Source of the DNA: Lepiota brunneoincarnata
Taxonomy: Eukaryota > Basidiomycota > Agaricomycetes > Agaricales > Agaricaceae
DNA: 64,000 nt
Reading direction: 5' to 3'
Assembly (NCBI GenBank): GCA_023014365.1
Contig: JAEBUN010000009.1
Location: 1,054,001-1,118,000, forward strand
The position numbers were made by a program, and so were the translations under genes. The notes under the pieces are model-generated. The model saw nothing but the letters and a program-made list of their open reading frames with translations. It did not search any database and was not told where the DNA came from. Below are positions 1 through 12,072 of this stretch, in pieces; positions within the stretch are counted from its first letter, which is position 1; every line of letters begins with the position of its first letter.

Positions 1-2793
1 TCCACCATGGACAATATCGCATTATGACCGGTGCTAGGTGGTAGACCAGTGATGAGATCCCATGAGATCTGAGCGAATGGGCATTTGGAAGATGATGGCA
101 GGATCGGTTGAGTCAGTGTGTGATCTGGTCTGTGTATGATTTTGTGTTGTTGACACTCTGGGCAGCCTTTAATGTACATAGTTCTTTATGAACATTGACA
201 TTCCTGGCCAATATACTTCTTTCTTGGTGAGGCGGTATGTTTCCTGTTCTCCAGGGTGGCCACGTGTAGGGTGGTCATGGTATCTTGCGATGACATTGCG
301 TCTGAGTTGGAGGTCTTCTGGAATGATGACACATTCTTGGAACGTGAGGAGTGGACCATTTGGGGTCAGGGTAGTTCCGAAGTCCTTATCAGCAGTGTTA
401 GGGTGGGCTTCTTTCAGGAGTTTGAATGCTTTGGTGGTTCTAGTGTTGTATTTAGGTGATTCTGTGATTCTTTCTTGGAGTTTTATATTGATGGTGGTGA
501 TAAAGAGGTGTTCTGGGAGTACTGTGATTAGATTTTGATCTTCTATGTCAGCTGCAGCGACAAAGAGGTTATCTGGGAGCATGGTGACGTCTTCATTGTC
601 ATTATCCTCATCAGGGATGTGGTCTGGACATCTTGATAGAGCATCTGGTGCAGGGATCTTTGATCCTGGGACATGTTCCAGTTTGAAGTTGTAATTGGCA
701 AGAGTCTGGACCCATCGTGCTTGTCGGTAGTTGATTTTCTGGGGTTTATGCCAGTATGTGAGGTTCTGGTGGTCCGTTCTGATGTGGACAGTATGGGGGT
801 TGCTGAGGAGGTAGTGGCGCCATTCCTCGAGGGCTCGGATAATTGTGAGGAGTTCTCTGTTGTAGATATTGTAATTGCGTTCTGCTGGTCCGAACATTTT
901 TGAATAGAATGATACAGGTTTCCATATCCCGTTGATGTTGTGTTGGTACAGGACAGCTCCTGATGCAAATTTGGAAGCATTGGCTTCTATTTCAAAGGGT
1001 TTTGTGGAGTTAGGCATGAGGAGTACTGGTTCCTTTAAGAATTCATTTTTGAGCATTTCGAACGCTTTTTGTTGTTCTTCTTTCCATTCAAACTTGTTTG
1101 ATTTTGATAGGAGTTGGTTAAGGGGTTTGGTGTGGTGGGAGTAACTGTGGATGAACTTCTGGTAGAAGTTGCAGAATCTGATGAATTTCTGAATGTGTCA
1201 GACTGTTTTCAGCACTAGCCAGTCTTCTATTCCCTTGAGTTTTCCAGGATCCATTTTGATCTCATCTGGCATGATGATCATGCCGAGATATTCAAGTCAT
1301 TGCTTGTTGAACTTGCATTTCTCCGTTTTGAGGTAGAGGTCATTCTCCTGCAGGATCTGCAGTACTTTTTCTGTAAGTTGGTCGGTTTCTTCTTGAGTTT
1401 TACCGTAAATTAGGATATCATCCATATAGATGATGATTCCTCCTTTCTCCATTATCTCGGAGAATAATGTGTCCATCATATGTTGGAATGTCGCGAGGCT
1501 GTTGCAAAGTCCGAAAAACATGACAGTCGGTTCAAAAAGACCCATGGGAGTCTTGAACGCTGCTTTCCATTGGTCACCATCTTTGATTCTGATATTATTG
1601 TATCCTAGGTGGATGTTGAGCTTAGTGAAGTACTTAGCTCCTTTGAGTTTATCCATGATAGAGGAAATCATGGGAATTGGGTAGGCATTTTTGACGGTGT
1701 GATTGTTCAGGTAATGATAGTCTTGGCAGGGTTGGAGGTTTCCTCCTTTCTTGGCAACAAAGAAGAAGGGTGATGCCATAGGGGATTTTGAGGGGCGGAT
1801 GTACCCATTTTGGAGGTTTTCGTCTATAAATTCCTTTAGTGCTTTTTCTTTGGCAGGTGCCACTTGATAGGGTTTCATTGATTTTGCTTTGAATGTTGGC
1901 TTCAATTCAATTTCATGATCGAACGTTCTTGATGGTGGGAATCGTTTGGATGCTTTCTTGTTGAATATTTAAGCCCATCAAGCAAATCTCCAAGGGATCT
2001 CGGGTGGTTCCTTGTTTGATTCCAGTTGTTTTCCTTTTTGGTTTGCCAATTTTGTCGGGTTGTGTTGTTCATTGTGGAGTGTTGTGGCGTGTGTCACTTT
2101 GGTGTTTACTTCTAATGGGGTTAGAAGCATTGGGTTCATTTCTCTTTCTAAAGAGAAGGTATCAAGGTCAACATTTGACAGGTTGATGTATTCTTCGGGG
2201 TTTTCCTTGGGTTGAGAGGTTTTTCCTGCCATCATGTCCATGGTGATGGAGTTGAGTTTGATGGGTTGTTGTAAGGTTCTGAGGAGTTTGGAAAAGTCTT
2301 GGTGATTGATTTGGGGTTTCCAAGAGAATGTTTTGGTCTTCCAGTTGATGTCGGGATTGTATTGTTCCAACCAGGGAAATCTGATGATGAGGTCTTTCTC
2401 ACCAGTGTTTGTTATGTATGCTTCTAGCATGCAGTCTCTTCCGTTGATTATGGTTCTGATTTTGATGTATTCATGGATCTTGCCATGTTGATTGTCAGTT
2501 CCATCAATGTTGCTGAGGGGAATTGGTTGGTCCAGCTGTTTGGTTTGATAACCATGTCGTTCAACGACTTTGTGGGATATGAAATTCCCTTGGGCTCCTG
2601 AGTCTATCAGGGTGGTAATGGCCATGGGTTTTGATGTCTGTTCACTCCAAATCTCGATAGGTAAGAAGAGGGATTGTTTATTTGGGGATAGTTGTAATTG
2701 TACAGAGCTTATCGAGAAAATGTCCTTCAGAGTACGAAATGTCCTTCTGAGTTCTGGAACGTGCAGGGGCCCATCAATCAACAGCGTTCCTTT
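1..2793 (-). pseudogene. A1 pol: protease, reverse transcriptase, RNase H, integrase (decayed, partial)
   Basis: Read from 2793 downward: aspartic protease with LIDSGAQGNF (about 2610-2580), RT with the [10 protein letters not shown] active site (about 1430-1405), RNase H (about 1010-690) and the integrase HHCC zinc region (about 260-130), ending inside the integrase core at base 1. The main open stretches are 1978-2781, 1297-1905 and 169-1056, all in one frame. They are separated by premature stops, including a TGA at the RT/RNase H connection where intact copies have Arg, and a TGA plus a TAA just after the protease. A small indel near 165-180 shifts the integrase frame. The pol frame lies -1 to gag, as in all A copies. 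It cannot give a functional polyprotein. Confidence 0.9.
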
Positions 2794-3257
2794 TTAAAAA
2801 TCCTGGAATGGATGCATCTCCGGATCCTTGGCTAGCACGGAGTGGAGTTCTTGTTGGAATTCGGGGTCAAGGTCATTGACCATTTGGTGCATTTGAGATG
2901 TGACTTCTGCGACAGCAAGGGAGTACTTGCATTGCAGTGATTGCTGGGCGTTCCAGTTTAGGAATCCAGGACAGGTGTTTTGTTGTCCAGGGAAAGGACA
3001 ATTGGGGTTTCTTGCAGAACAAAGGGGATTGGTACGCATTCCTGGGAAGCATCTAGCTGGCGGTGGTTGTGGGCATTTACTGACCCAGTGATCTTTAGCT
3101 CCACATCAGAAGCATTCTTGGTTCTGGTATGATTTCATTTGTTGTCCAGTGACAATGGCATCTAACTCCAATGGTTCTTGAGTGGAGTCTTCTTTGGCAT
3201 ATTCCAGTTGGGGTATTTTGGGATAAGGATCTTTGAATCCTTCTTCTACTGTGGCAT

Positions 3258-3718
3258 TGTAAGGGGACACTCCAGACACCTCAGCAACACCTCCATTAAC
3301 CCTATCGACACCCCTGTACCCTCCAACGCATTATATATCCCTCCCTTCAAACGCTCACACTGCAAACACAGCCAGAATACTCCATACACTCCCTCACTGT
3401 CCAGATAAAACCCTCCCTCATTTCCTCTCATTCCTACAGACTCTAGACTGTCATATTCACATCCCACATTCGTTTCAACCACACCAGGCCTTGTGCAACC
3501 TAGAGACACCACAGCTAGGCCTGGTTCGATTTATATTGATTATATAAGTTAGGTATATACATAGTTTTTGCCTGCAGGGGTTTCCTCATCCTATTCTCTT
3601 AGGATTTCCCTGCAGGTATGTGTCCTGTACATAACTCATAGTTTAATATCACTTAGGATTTCCCTGCAGTCATTTTGGCTCCCCCTGAGCTGTCAAGGCC
3701 TCCGAGGTTGCCCTAACA
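3258..3718 (+). repeat. Gypsy-B 5' LTR
   Basis: 461 bp, TG...CA ends. It carries TATATAAG (3541-3548) and a second TATA-like TATATAC (3554-3560), then the 10-mer ATCCTATTCT at 3588-3597, about 34 nt after the second box. That 10-mer is the complement of the primer site just inside the LTR and probably marks the transcript 5' end. The motif TTAGGATTTCCCTGCAG occurs twice. Confidence 0.95.
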
Positions 3719-3720
3719 GA

Positions 3721-3730
3721 AGAATAGGAT
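3721..3730 (+). promoter_or_regulatory. Gypsy-B primer binding site, self-priming type
   Basis: AGAATAGGAT lies 2 nt inside the 5' LTR and is the exact reverse complement of ATCCTATTCT at 3588-3597 in the LTR. Tf1/sushi-type chromoviruses prime minus-strand DNA from the folded 5' end of their own RNA; this pairing fits that scheme. No tRNA 3' end complement (TGG...) is seen here. Confidence 0.65.
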
Positions 3731-3851
3731 CCCCGGAGAGACCAGTCTTGTGTCTATAGGCCCTACCGTGTCCAGAACACGTTCTACGACCCAGTGGCAA
3801 CCTATCCCCCCAATACTCCTATCTCTCACCGACCTACCTTGTCCCACACTC

Positions 3852-5054
3852 ATGTCACAGCAAAATGCGCCAGAAAACGGGCCTTCAGACCCATTGGCTA
3901 TGATTGCTCAGCTCCAACAGGACGTGGCATCCGTAATGACCAGGCAGGCCGACTCTGAACTGGCCCTCACAGAGGTCATCCAGTCAATTCAAACCACACT
4001 CCAAGAACTTTCCCAACGTCCCAAAACCCCGAATCCCCCCAACACCATCCCACCTGTCTCTAACTCTCCCCCTTCTTCTACTCAACATCCCCATTCCTCA
4101 AAGGTTAAGCCGGCGACTCCACCAGACTTCTCTGGGGACTGGACGCGTGGAAGAGCGTTCTTAAACTCGTGTAACACCTACCTGCGACTCTGCCCCATGC
4201 ATTTTTCATCAGACCAACAGAAGATACTCTGGGCCATGTCTTTTATGAAGGAGGGGCGCGCCGCTAAGTGGACAGACCAAATTTTCCAATGGGAAGAGAG
4301 GAATCAAGGGGCGGAAAGATTTTTAGACTGGGAGGACTTCCAGGACAAGTTCCGTAAGCACTTCCTCCCCGTAGACTCCGAAGCAGCTGCTGTCAATCAC
4401 CTGGAAGGCACAGAGTACTTCCAGTGAAACAGGAGTGTCGAGGACTACCTGGACGAATTCCTGGAGCTTATTTCGGACTCCGGATACCAAGATGACAAGA
4501 CCATCGTCATCAAATTCCGTCGAGGTCTCCGGCCGGCGATCCAAACTGCCGTAGCCACGATGACAGCTAATCGCCCCTCGGATTACGCTCCGGAGGCTTG
4601 GTACAAGACAGCGCAACTCATAGACCAAAACTGAGCTGCCAATGAAGCTTTCCAAGCCCTCAGACGGACTCAGATACCCCCGGCCAAGCCCTCTGCCCAT
4701 TCCTATCGCCTCGCGCCTCTCCCTACAGCCACACCCGCCACGTTGCCATCAACTCCCCCCCCGCCGATTCGCTCTTTTGCCCATGTCGCTCCTACGCCAG
4801 CAAAGCCGGTCCCGATGGATATTGATGCAACTAGGAAGACTTTGGCAACTCCGGCGCTGTGTTATAGATGCCACCAACTGGGCCACATCAAATCCGAATG
4901 CCCCATGCGTTTTGATGTTTGCTACCTGGATGTCGAGGAGAAAGAGGCCTTAATTCAAAAGTTGCCGGCTGATAAGGATGCTGTGGAGGCTCAGGAGTCG
5001 TCAGAGCAGTTAGGGAGTGAGGAGGATACAGATTTTGTCTCGAGCGGTCGGTGA
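3852..5054 (+). pseudogene. Gypsy-B gag with two premature TGA stops
   Basis: About 400 codons in one frame from the ATG at 3852 (MSQQNAPENG) to TGA at 5052-5054. An N-terminal coiled stretch and a Pro/Ser/Thr linker are followed by the retrotransposon Gag capsid-like domain (about 4100-4620) and a CCHC zinc knuckle CYRCHQLGHIKSEC (about 4858-4900), typical of nucleocapsid. In-frame TGA codons at 4425-4427 and 4632-4634 probably replaced CGA (Arg). Pol begins in the -1 frame and overlaps the gag end. There is a GAT TTT step shortly upstream, like the gag ends of families A and D. An ATG-less start upstream of 3852 is possible but not needed. Confidence 0.88.
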
Positions 5055-5345
5055 ACTGTGTGCCCCAACCGCCTACAGGGAGTAGGTACAGTGTATTACC
5101 CCTAGACCCAATAGATGACACTGTTCCTACCCGGAATTCGATCCCTGTACAAGCCACACCCCCTATAAGACCTCCTCCGTTAAAGAGGCCGAGACGGCCA
5201 AAATGGGAACGACGTCTACCCCCTATATTCAAGATAGCTTCCGCGGAGTCTTGGCAGTCACTTCATCTGACCGTGGAACTGGAGATGATGGACACGTCCG
5301 AAAGGAAGGTCACCCAAGCCCTCCTGGATAGTGGGGCGACCGGTT

Positions 5346-5865
5346 TGTAAGGGGACACCTCAGAGGCCTCGAAGGCACTCCTAACATGTCCCACACCCCC
5401 TTTACCCCTCAAAGTGTCCCCTTACCCTCCAGCACACTATACCTTCCTCCCTTCAAACGCCAGAAGCCCCAGGATACCCAGAACAACCCAAGCACCCCAT
5501 GAAGGTCCTCACAAGCCCTCCCTATCCCCCTCCAGACTCCCCCTGACACCTCTCCTATATTCTCCTATTACCTGACACTCCCTTGTCACCATATTCACTC
5601 CCTCCTTTCATCCTTCCTTATTCCTACATTAGCAGTGTTGGGACAGTTTGCTTCACCCCCCTATTCATTAATATTGCTTATATAAGTCATGTATATACAC
5701 AGTTTCGCCTGCAGGGGTCTCTTCATCCTATTCTCTTAGGATTCCCCTGCAGGTAAGCCCTCCACATGTACATACCTGGTCAATGACACTTAGGATTCCC
5801 CTGCAGGTTTGCCTCTGCTCCCCTCAGTTCCCCTGAGTTGCCTGGGCCCCCAGGTTGCCCTAACA
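5346..5865 (+). mobile_element. Solo LTR of a Gypsy-B relative
   Basis: 520 bp, TGTAAGGGG...CCCTAACA, about as long as and clearly related to the 461-bp B LTRs but diverged from them. It shares the CTGCAGGGG...CATCCTATTCTCTTAGG core and a TATATAAG box. It sits inside the protease codons of B. Flanks are CGGTT (5341-5345) and CAGTT (5866-5870), one mismatch. Removing the LTR and one flank restores an uninterrupted protease frame, which confirms the limits. No internal region remains, so recombination between LTRs removed it. Confidence 0.93.
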
Positions 5866-8800
5866 CAGTTGTTTTGTCGACCGTGATTTCATGCGGAAGA
5901 ACCGTCTCAACACTCGCCCCCTCTCCTGACCCATCCTGGTCTTCAATGTTGATGGTACCGAAAATGAAGCTGGCTCAATTACCGAAGTCCTAGACATCAC
6001 CCTTCGCTATAAGTCCCATTCGGAGCATACTGCCCTTGCTGTCACTTCCCTCGGAAGGCAAGACCTATTGTTAGGCTTTTCATGGTTAAGGGAGCACAAC
6101 CCCGAAGTAGATTGGCAAACGGGTGAAGTCCGTATGACTTGCTGCCCAGACAGATGTTGTACGCTCTGTAAGGAACAACTAAAGACTGAATGGAAGGTCT
6201 GAAGGGCTGAGCTTAGAGCGACCTCTATGTGTTTGGAAGGCCCCCATCCACTCTGGGACAATGATTGGGAAGATGTCTGAGAAATCCCGGGTCTCCAACC
6301 GAAATCCGCACCGGAGACGTCAGACGGTGAACGCATTTGGGCCACAGTCCTCTACCCAGACCCCCAGTTCATCCGAGCAACCGGTACTACTTCCCAGAGG
6401 CTTGCCGAAGCCTTCCATCGCAACTCGCAATCGTCTCAAATGTCCCCTAGACTGTCTGGCTCCCTAGGCTTGATCCCTGAACACCTCCGTGATTTCTCTG
6501 TGGTATTTGAAAAGGAATCTTTCGATTCCCTTCTGGAGCAGAGGCCCTGGGACCATGCCATCAAACTCACTCTGGGAGCAATGCCGGTCGGCTGTAAGGT
6601 ATACCCCTTAGCCCCCTCCGAGCAGTCAGAGCTCGACTCCTTCATACAGGAGAACCTAACTTCGGGAAGGATTCGTGCTTCCAAATCCCCGATGGCTTCT
6701 CCGGTATTCTTCATCAAGAAGAAGGATGGTTCGCTCCGGCTAGTCCAGGATTACCGAGCCCTTAATGCGATCACAGTGAAGAATAAATACCCACTCCCGC
6801 TCATCTCTGAGCTTGTCAACCAGCTCCAGGGGGCTAGATACTTCACTAAACTTGATATCCGATGGGGTTTCAATAATGTGCGCATTAAACCCGGAGACGA
6901 GTGGAAGGCAGCATTCCGTACCAACCGAGGCCTCTTCGAGCCCCTGGTGATGTTCTTTGGACTCACCAATAGCCCAGCCACTTTCCAAATGATGATGAAT
7001 GATATTTTCAGGGATCTCATCGCAGAGGGAGTCGTTGTGGTGTACTTAGACGATATTCTTATCTTCACAAAGACCATAGAGGAGCACAGGGAAGTCACCC
7101 GCCGGGTTTTAGAGATACTTCGCCACCATAAACTCTACCTCTGGCCGGAGAAGTGCGAGTTTGAGAGAACGAGAGTGGAATACCTGGGGCTTATCATTTC
7201 GGAAGATAAGGTAGAGATGGACCCGGTGAAGGTCGCCGGAGTACAGGAATGGCCGGAACCCGCAGACAAATGAGAGGTCCAAGCGTTCCTGGGCTTTGTG
7301 AATTTCTACAGACAATTTGTCCAAGACTTCTCACATCATGCCCACCCCCTGTTCGATCTCACCAAGTCCAACTCTCCTTGGCAGTGGGGGGAACTGGAAC
7401 GCGACGCTTTCACTACCCTTAAGAGACTGATCACGTCTGCGCCTGTTCTTGCCTCCCCGGACACCTCCTTACCCTTCCGAGTAGAAGCAGATAGTTCCGA
7501 CTTTGCCACCGGAGCGGTACTCTCCCAACGATCAGAGGAAGGCAAATGGCACCCCATAGCATTCTACTCCAAATCCCTGGACCAAGCGCAGCGAAACTAC
7601 GAGATCCATGACAAGGAGATGTTGGCGATCATCTGGGCACTTGAAGAGTGGCGGCATTTCTTAGAAGGAGCCCCCCATACCGTAGAAATCTGGTCAGATC
7701 ACCGTAACCTGGAGTACTTCATGACGGCAAAGAAACTCAATCGTTGCCAAGCTCGCTGGTCTCTTACTCTGGCTCGCTTTGACTTCGAACTTCATCACAG
7801 ACCTGGTAGATCAATGGGGAAGGCGGACGCCCTATCCTGGCGGGCAGACCACGGCTCCGGAGCTCGTGACAACGAGGACATCGTTCTCTTAACCAGGGAG
7901 AAGTTCGCCATCTGGGCCCTCGAGGGAATTCAAGTCACCAGTGAAGAACAAACCCTCCTACGGGACATCCGAGCAGGAAATCGTTCTGAAGCCGCTGAAG
8001 AGGCAGTGGCAACGGCAGCTCGTAGGCTCAAGGAGTCCTCCTCCCGAACTGTGCACTCTTCCAAGTGGTCAAAGGTGGACAGGCTACTCTTATTCCAAGG
8101 CAGGATCTATGTCCTGGACATCAGTGACCTCCAATGCTGCATTGTGGCTCTCTGCCACGATTCTCCGGTTGGAGGACATGCAGGTCGCTGGAAGACACTC
8201 GAACTGGTCTCCCGGAACTACTGGTGGCCGCAGATGTCCCGCTTCGTCGGTCAGTATGTCTCCACTTGCGACCTGTGCCTTCGAGTGAAACCCCACCATC
8301 ACCTCCCAACCAGAGAACTCCACCCCCTGCCCATCCCCAAGTCCCGTTGGGACACCATCAGCGTAGACTTCATTGTAGAGCTCCCCCCTTCAGCAGGGTA
8401 TGATTCCGTGATGACAGTGGTCGATTTGGCCTCTAAACGAGCCCATTTCATCCCTACCTACACCACAGTGACTGCAGAAGGAGCCGCGCGACTGTTCTTA
8501 CACAACGTATGGAAACTGCATGGACTCCCCAAACAGGTAGTGTCAGACCGAGGCCCCCAGTTCGTCGCGGAATTCACGAAGGAACTTTACCAGAAGCTAG
8601 GAATTAAAGTAGCAAGTACAACCATGTGGCACCCCCAAGTGGATGGTCAAACCGAAAGGGTTAATCAGGAGTTAGACCAATACCTTCGAATCTTCGTCAA
8701 TGAGAGGCAAGATGACTGGTTAGACCTCCTCCCCCTGGCCGAGTTTCAACACAACAACCATGTCCACGCCTCAACCCAACACTCCCCCTTTCTCCTTGAC

Positions 8801-9486
8801 ACCGGTAGACACCCCCGAATGGGTTTCGAACCTCATCAATGACCCTCATGCCTGGAAACCATTAACGAATTCACGGACTGGATGAAAGTGACACTAGAAG
8901 AAGCCAAGGCTGCCTTAGTACGTTCTAAGGATGAAATGGCAAGGTACTACAACCAACGCCACATCCCAGCCCCCGTCCTTAAACCAGGAGACCGAGTCTA
9001 CTTAGATGTGAGCGATATCCAAACCACCCGACCATCAAAGAAGTTATCTCACCTCAGACTCGGTCCCTATGAGGTAGAACGACAAGCCGGTGCCAATGCC
9101 TATCGCCTGAAACTCCCTCGGTCCATGCGACGCCTTCATCCAGTGTTCAACATCATGAAACTCTCCCCCGTGCCAGACGACCCGTTCCCAACCCGGCAGC
9201 CGCCCCCACCACCGGATCCGGTGGTCATTGATGACGAAAAGGAGTGGGAGGTAGAGGAGATTCTAGACAGCCGGCTGGTGCGACAAAAACTCAAGTTTCT
9301 GATCAAGTGGAAGGGTTTCGGCCGTGAACACAACTCCTGGGAAGACTCCGCCGATGTACGCACCCCAGGACTCGTCAAAAATTTCTACGAGCGACATCCT
9401 GGGGCCCCGTGCTTCATACGAGCTCTCCAGTTCGGTTCTATTCCATTCCAACCCATCCGAGCCATCATGTCGAGCCGCCGTGATCT

Positions 9487-9501
9487 AGAAGGGGGGGTGG
9501 A
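9487..9501 (+). promoter_or_regulatory. Gypsy-B polypurine tract
   Basis: AGAAGGGGGGGTGGA ends directly at the 3' LTR (9502). Such a purine run primes plus-strand DNA synthesis. It lies inside the pol frame. Confidence 0.85.
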
Positions 9502-9962
9502 TGTAAGGGGACACTCCAGACACCTCAGCAACACCTCCATTAACCCTATCGACACCCCTGTACCCTCCAACGCATTATATATCCCTCCCTTCAAACGCTC
9601 ACACTGCAAACACAGCCAGAATACTCCATACACTCCCTCACTGTCCAGATAAAACCCTCCCTCATTTCCTCTCATTCCTACAGACTCTAGACTGTCATAT
9701 TCACATCCCACATTCGTTTCAACCACACCAGGCCTTGTGCAACCTAGAGACACCACAGCTAGGCCTGGTTCGATTTATATTGATTATATAAGTTAGGTAT
9801 ATACATAGTTTTTGCCTGCAGGGGTTTCCTCATCCTATTCTCTTAGGATTTCCCTGCAGGTATGTGTCCTGTACATAACTCATAGTTTAATATCACTTAG
9901 GATTTCCCTGCAGTCGTTTTGGCTCCCCCTGAGCTGTCAAGGCCTCCCAGGTCGCCCTAACA
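9502..9962 (+). repeat. Gypsy-B 3' LTR
   Basis: 461 bp, the partner of 3258-3718, differing at three positions that I can see. Its first 151 bases carry the C-terminal pol codons. The right flank GGCAT (9963-9967) matches the left flank. Confidence 0.95.
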
Positions 9963-11321
9963 GGCATGGTCTATTTCCATGGCATGTGGGTCTCGTGAGG
10001 TGAAACGTGGAGTGTTGCTCCTTTGGTAAAACTGCACATAGGGCATGTTGTTGTTTGGGCAGTTTGGTCTGTGGTTGGGTTGGTATTGATTCCTCTGGGG
10101 AAATGTGTTTCTGGGGGTACCATAGAGGGCATTGATTTGGTGGAAATTATTGTCGAGTTTGTTGGCTTGGGTGTACCAAGCAGCAATGGTTGTAGGAGGG
10201 TTTTCTGATTTGTCAATCTTCATGGCAATACGGCGGTCGATTGCCTTGCGGTATAGATTGATCAGGGTGCGATCTTCATTGAGTCCAGATTGACGGACGA
10301 GCTCCTTGAACTGAGAGTTGAACTCAGTCATCGGTTTACCTGCTTGGTGCAGGGTTTGAAGTCTGGTGTGTGCATACGCATGTTCATCTGCCGGGGTGAA
10401 GTCGGCTCTGAGCCAGGCAGTGAAGTTGTCCCATAACTCCATGGCTATGGGTTGCCCTTGTTGGGTTTGGGCATTTCTCTTGTGGAGGTATTGTCTAGCC
10501 CAGGCTCAGGCATCTCCTGATTGCATTGTTGAAAGGATGAATAGAGTCCTGGCAAGGTCGGTGTTGTAAGTGGTCACATTGGTGAGTACGTAAACTTCGC
10601 ATTGGAAGATCCAATCTTTGAAGAGTCTTTTAGTTCCATCGAAGGCGATGGGTTTGAGGAGTCCTAGCTCCTTTGGGGTATGTGCGGCTGCCATTATTTG
10701 TAGTTGTCTGGGTGGCGGTGGTGGTGGTGGTGTTGGGGGTTGTGTTGGTTGTAGGGGGGGAGCTGGTAGGGCTAAGGGTACAGTTAGCATGGGTAGTGCA
10801 GGTGGTTGTGGATCGGGATCTGATTGATTGTCATCTGTTATGTAAATGTCGGAGTTGTTATCTGCTGGGGGAGTTCTTCCTTGATTTACTGCGTATTTGT
10901 GGCATGTGAGTAGGTTTTCTTCTGATCTGGAAAGTTCTCTCAGTTGTTTAAGGGTATGTTCAAGTCTTTGAAGTTTGTAGTTGTTTAATGGATCTACTTT
11001 GGCGCAATATTCTTCAGCTTCTTTGCGTCTTCTTTCTTCTTGTTTGTAGTGTTCTTTTAGTTCCTTTTCGTGTTGTATTCTTTGTCGTTCTGCTAGTTCT
11101 TCAGCAAAACTTGTTTGAGTACATGTGACAGTTGATGTACTTGGAGCGGGTGAGTCAAATGGAGATGGGGGATAGAATGGGGATGGTGTCTGAGTGGGGA
11201 TAGGGTTTCTTCTGGGATCTGGGTTTTGAGTATCTGATCCTGAGATTCTACTTCTTGATTTGGGAGGGGGTGATGGAGTTTCTTGGGCTGAGAATTTCTT
11301 TGGAGGCATGGTGGCAGTTGT

Positions 11322-11651
11322 CTAGCAATCAATTATTGCTAGGAGAATGAAAAATTGGGTTGTGATGATGGAAATTCCTGAGTACAGGTTCCACAATCTG
11401 ACGATGCAGCAGTGACAAGGACACATGATATGTTCGAGTTCTAGGGTGATAATTTGGTAGGTGATGAGGGTGGCGGTGGAGGTAAAGATGAAAATGAGTA
11501 GGTAAGCCAGGTCTTCTGGTGGGGAGAGGTTGAGGGATGTAGCGATGGCTACACAGAGGGGCGGTTTTCTTTTGCACATCGTTTTGAACAACCAGGGTAC
11601 CTCAACATGTTCAGTACTTTGGCAGAGTAGAGCAGAGTAGAGGGCGAGCAA
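11322..11651 (-). CDS. A1 leader ORF, small hydrophobic protein upstream of gag
   Basis: 109 codons between the 5' LTR and gag, with two hydrophobic segments (LAYLLIFIFTSTATLITYQI and about ISIITTQFFILLAII) separated by a Cys-rich CPCHCC stretch. It ends in TAG; twelve bases later, in the same frame, comes the gag ATG at 11309. The same frame, TAG and spacing recur in copies A2, A3 and A4. No ATG opens it; the first codon counted here is TTG, with an internal ATG in A1. It is unlike any family I recognise. It could be a separate membrane peptide, an N-terminal Gag extension made by readthrough, or untranslated. Confidence 0.5.
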   Translation of the reverse strand: MLALYSALLCQSTEHVEVPWLFKTMCKRKPPLCVAIATSLNLSPPEDLAYLLIFIFTSTATLITYQIITLELEHIMCPCHCCIVRLWNLYSGISIITTQFFILLAIIDC

Positions 11652-11680
11652 GAGATAAGCAGTGGATTATCTTAGTGTTT

Positions 11681-12067
11681 TGTTACCCGGGTTAGGGGTT
11701 TGCTCTTAAGTAGCATGGAGTTCGACACAGGATGTCTATACAGACTTGGTCCTGTCCTACTAAGCGTGACTTGGAGACTATGGAGCACTATAAGTCCAGC
11801 TGGTTATGGCAAAGAGGTATAGGAGGCAAGAACTTTATAACACTAAGATAAGGATACAAGGTATTGTACTGTATCCTTATATACTTCTAAGTGTGGCTGT
11901 ACTCCTACTATAATAGTCTGGACCAAGGTAACTATGAGTCAGAGATACATAAGAAACATGAGGCATATGGTAATAATAGTCCTTCTGATGTACATTACTG
12001 ATGGTTTCATAATGACATGGGAATGTAGTTAAAAGTAACCATCCTTCTGATAAGACTTCTGATAACA
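11681..12067 (-). repeat. A1 5' LTR
   Basis: 387 bp; on the minus strand it starts TGTTATCAG and ends GGTAACA. It carries the same TATATAAGG box and TATCTTAGTGTT element as the A4 LTR. The sequence AACACTAAGATA lies just inside it on the minus strand as the self-priming site. Confidence 0.92.
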
Positions 12068-12072
12068 CTACC

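Larger units (their letters stand above)
5051..9652 (+). pseudogene. Gypsy-B pol: protease, RT, RNase H, integrase, chromodomain (TGA-interrupted)
   Basis: One continuous frame apart from five TGA codons (5927, 6200, 6278, 7271, 8840) and the in-frame 525-bp insertion of a solo LTR at 5346. In order: protease with LLDSGATG (about 5320-5342), RT with VVYLDDILIF (about 7034-7063), RNase H (about 7480-7830), integrase HHCC zinc domain (about 8140-8290), DDE core (about 8340-8760) and a C-terminal chromodomain containing FLIKWKGFGREHNSWED (about 9230-9400). Chromodomains tether chromoviruses to histone marks. The frame runs through the polypurine tract and about 50 codons into the 3' LTR before its TAA at 9650-9652, as in other sushi-type elements. 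Confidence 0.92.
3258..9962 (+). mobile_element. Gypsy-B chromovirus, full length, inserted in A1 gag
   Basis: Complete plus-strand Ty3/Gypsy element with 461-bp LTRs at both ends (3258-3718 and 9502-9962) and a perfect 5-bp duplication GGCAT (3253-3257, 9963-9967). The LTRs begin TGTAAGGGG and end CCCTAACA. I see three differences between them, all near the 3' end, so the insertion is fairly recent. Gag and pol are carried in two frames, pol at -1. Both hold premature TGA codons, and the protease region is split by a solo LTR of a related element. Without that solo LTR and its duplication the element is 6180 bp. There is no extra ORF after pol. Confidence 0.95.
2794..11309 (-). pseudogene. 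A1 gag, split by the Gypsy-B insertion
   Basis: Gag (capsid/nucleocapsid) of copy A1 in two pieces. The N-terminal part is 9963-11309, starting at an ATG (MPPKKFSA) and including the conserved capsid-like segment ELGLLKPIAFDGTKRLF. The C-terminal part is 2794-3257 and ends FQDF* at GAT TTT TAA, as in every A copy. Element B lies between them with a GGCAT duplication on each side. A TGA at about 10506 already breaks the N-terminal part. The first zinc-knuckle cysteine codon of A4 (CFRCGAKDHW) is altered here. N-terminal residues 1-200 are proline-rich and charged, including a long Glu/Lys-rich helix. The ATG at 11309 corresponds to ACG in copy A4. Confidence 0.9.
1..12067 (-). mobile_element. 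Gypsy-A copy A1, LTR retrotransposon, 3' end cut by window
   Basis: Minus-strand Ty3/Gypsy chromovirus relic. From high to low coordinate: 5' LTR (11681-12067), hydrophobic leader ORF, gag, then protease, RT, RNase H and the start of integrase, running off the window at base 1. A Gypsy-B element (3258-9962) interrupts gag. The order and sequence match copy A4 at 25305-33495, which served as the reference for the boundaries. The base pairs flanking the 5' LTR are ctacc (12068-12072); the partner duplication lies outside the window. Many CpG sites of A4 are TpG or CpA here, so this is an older copy. Confidence 0.9.
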
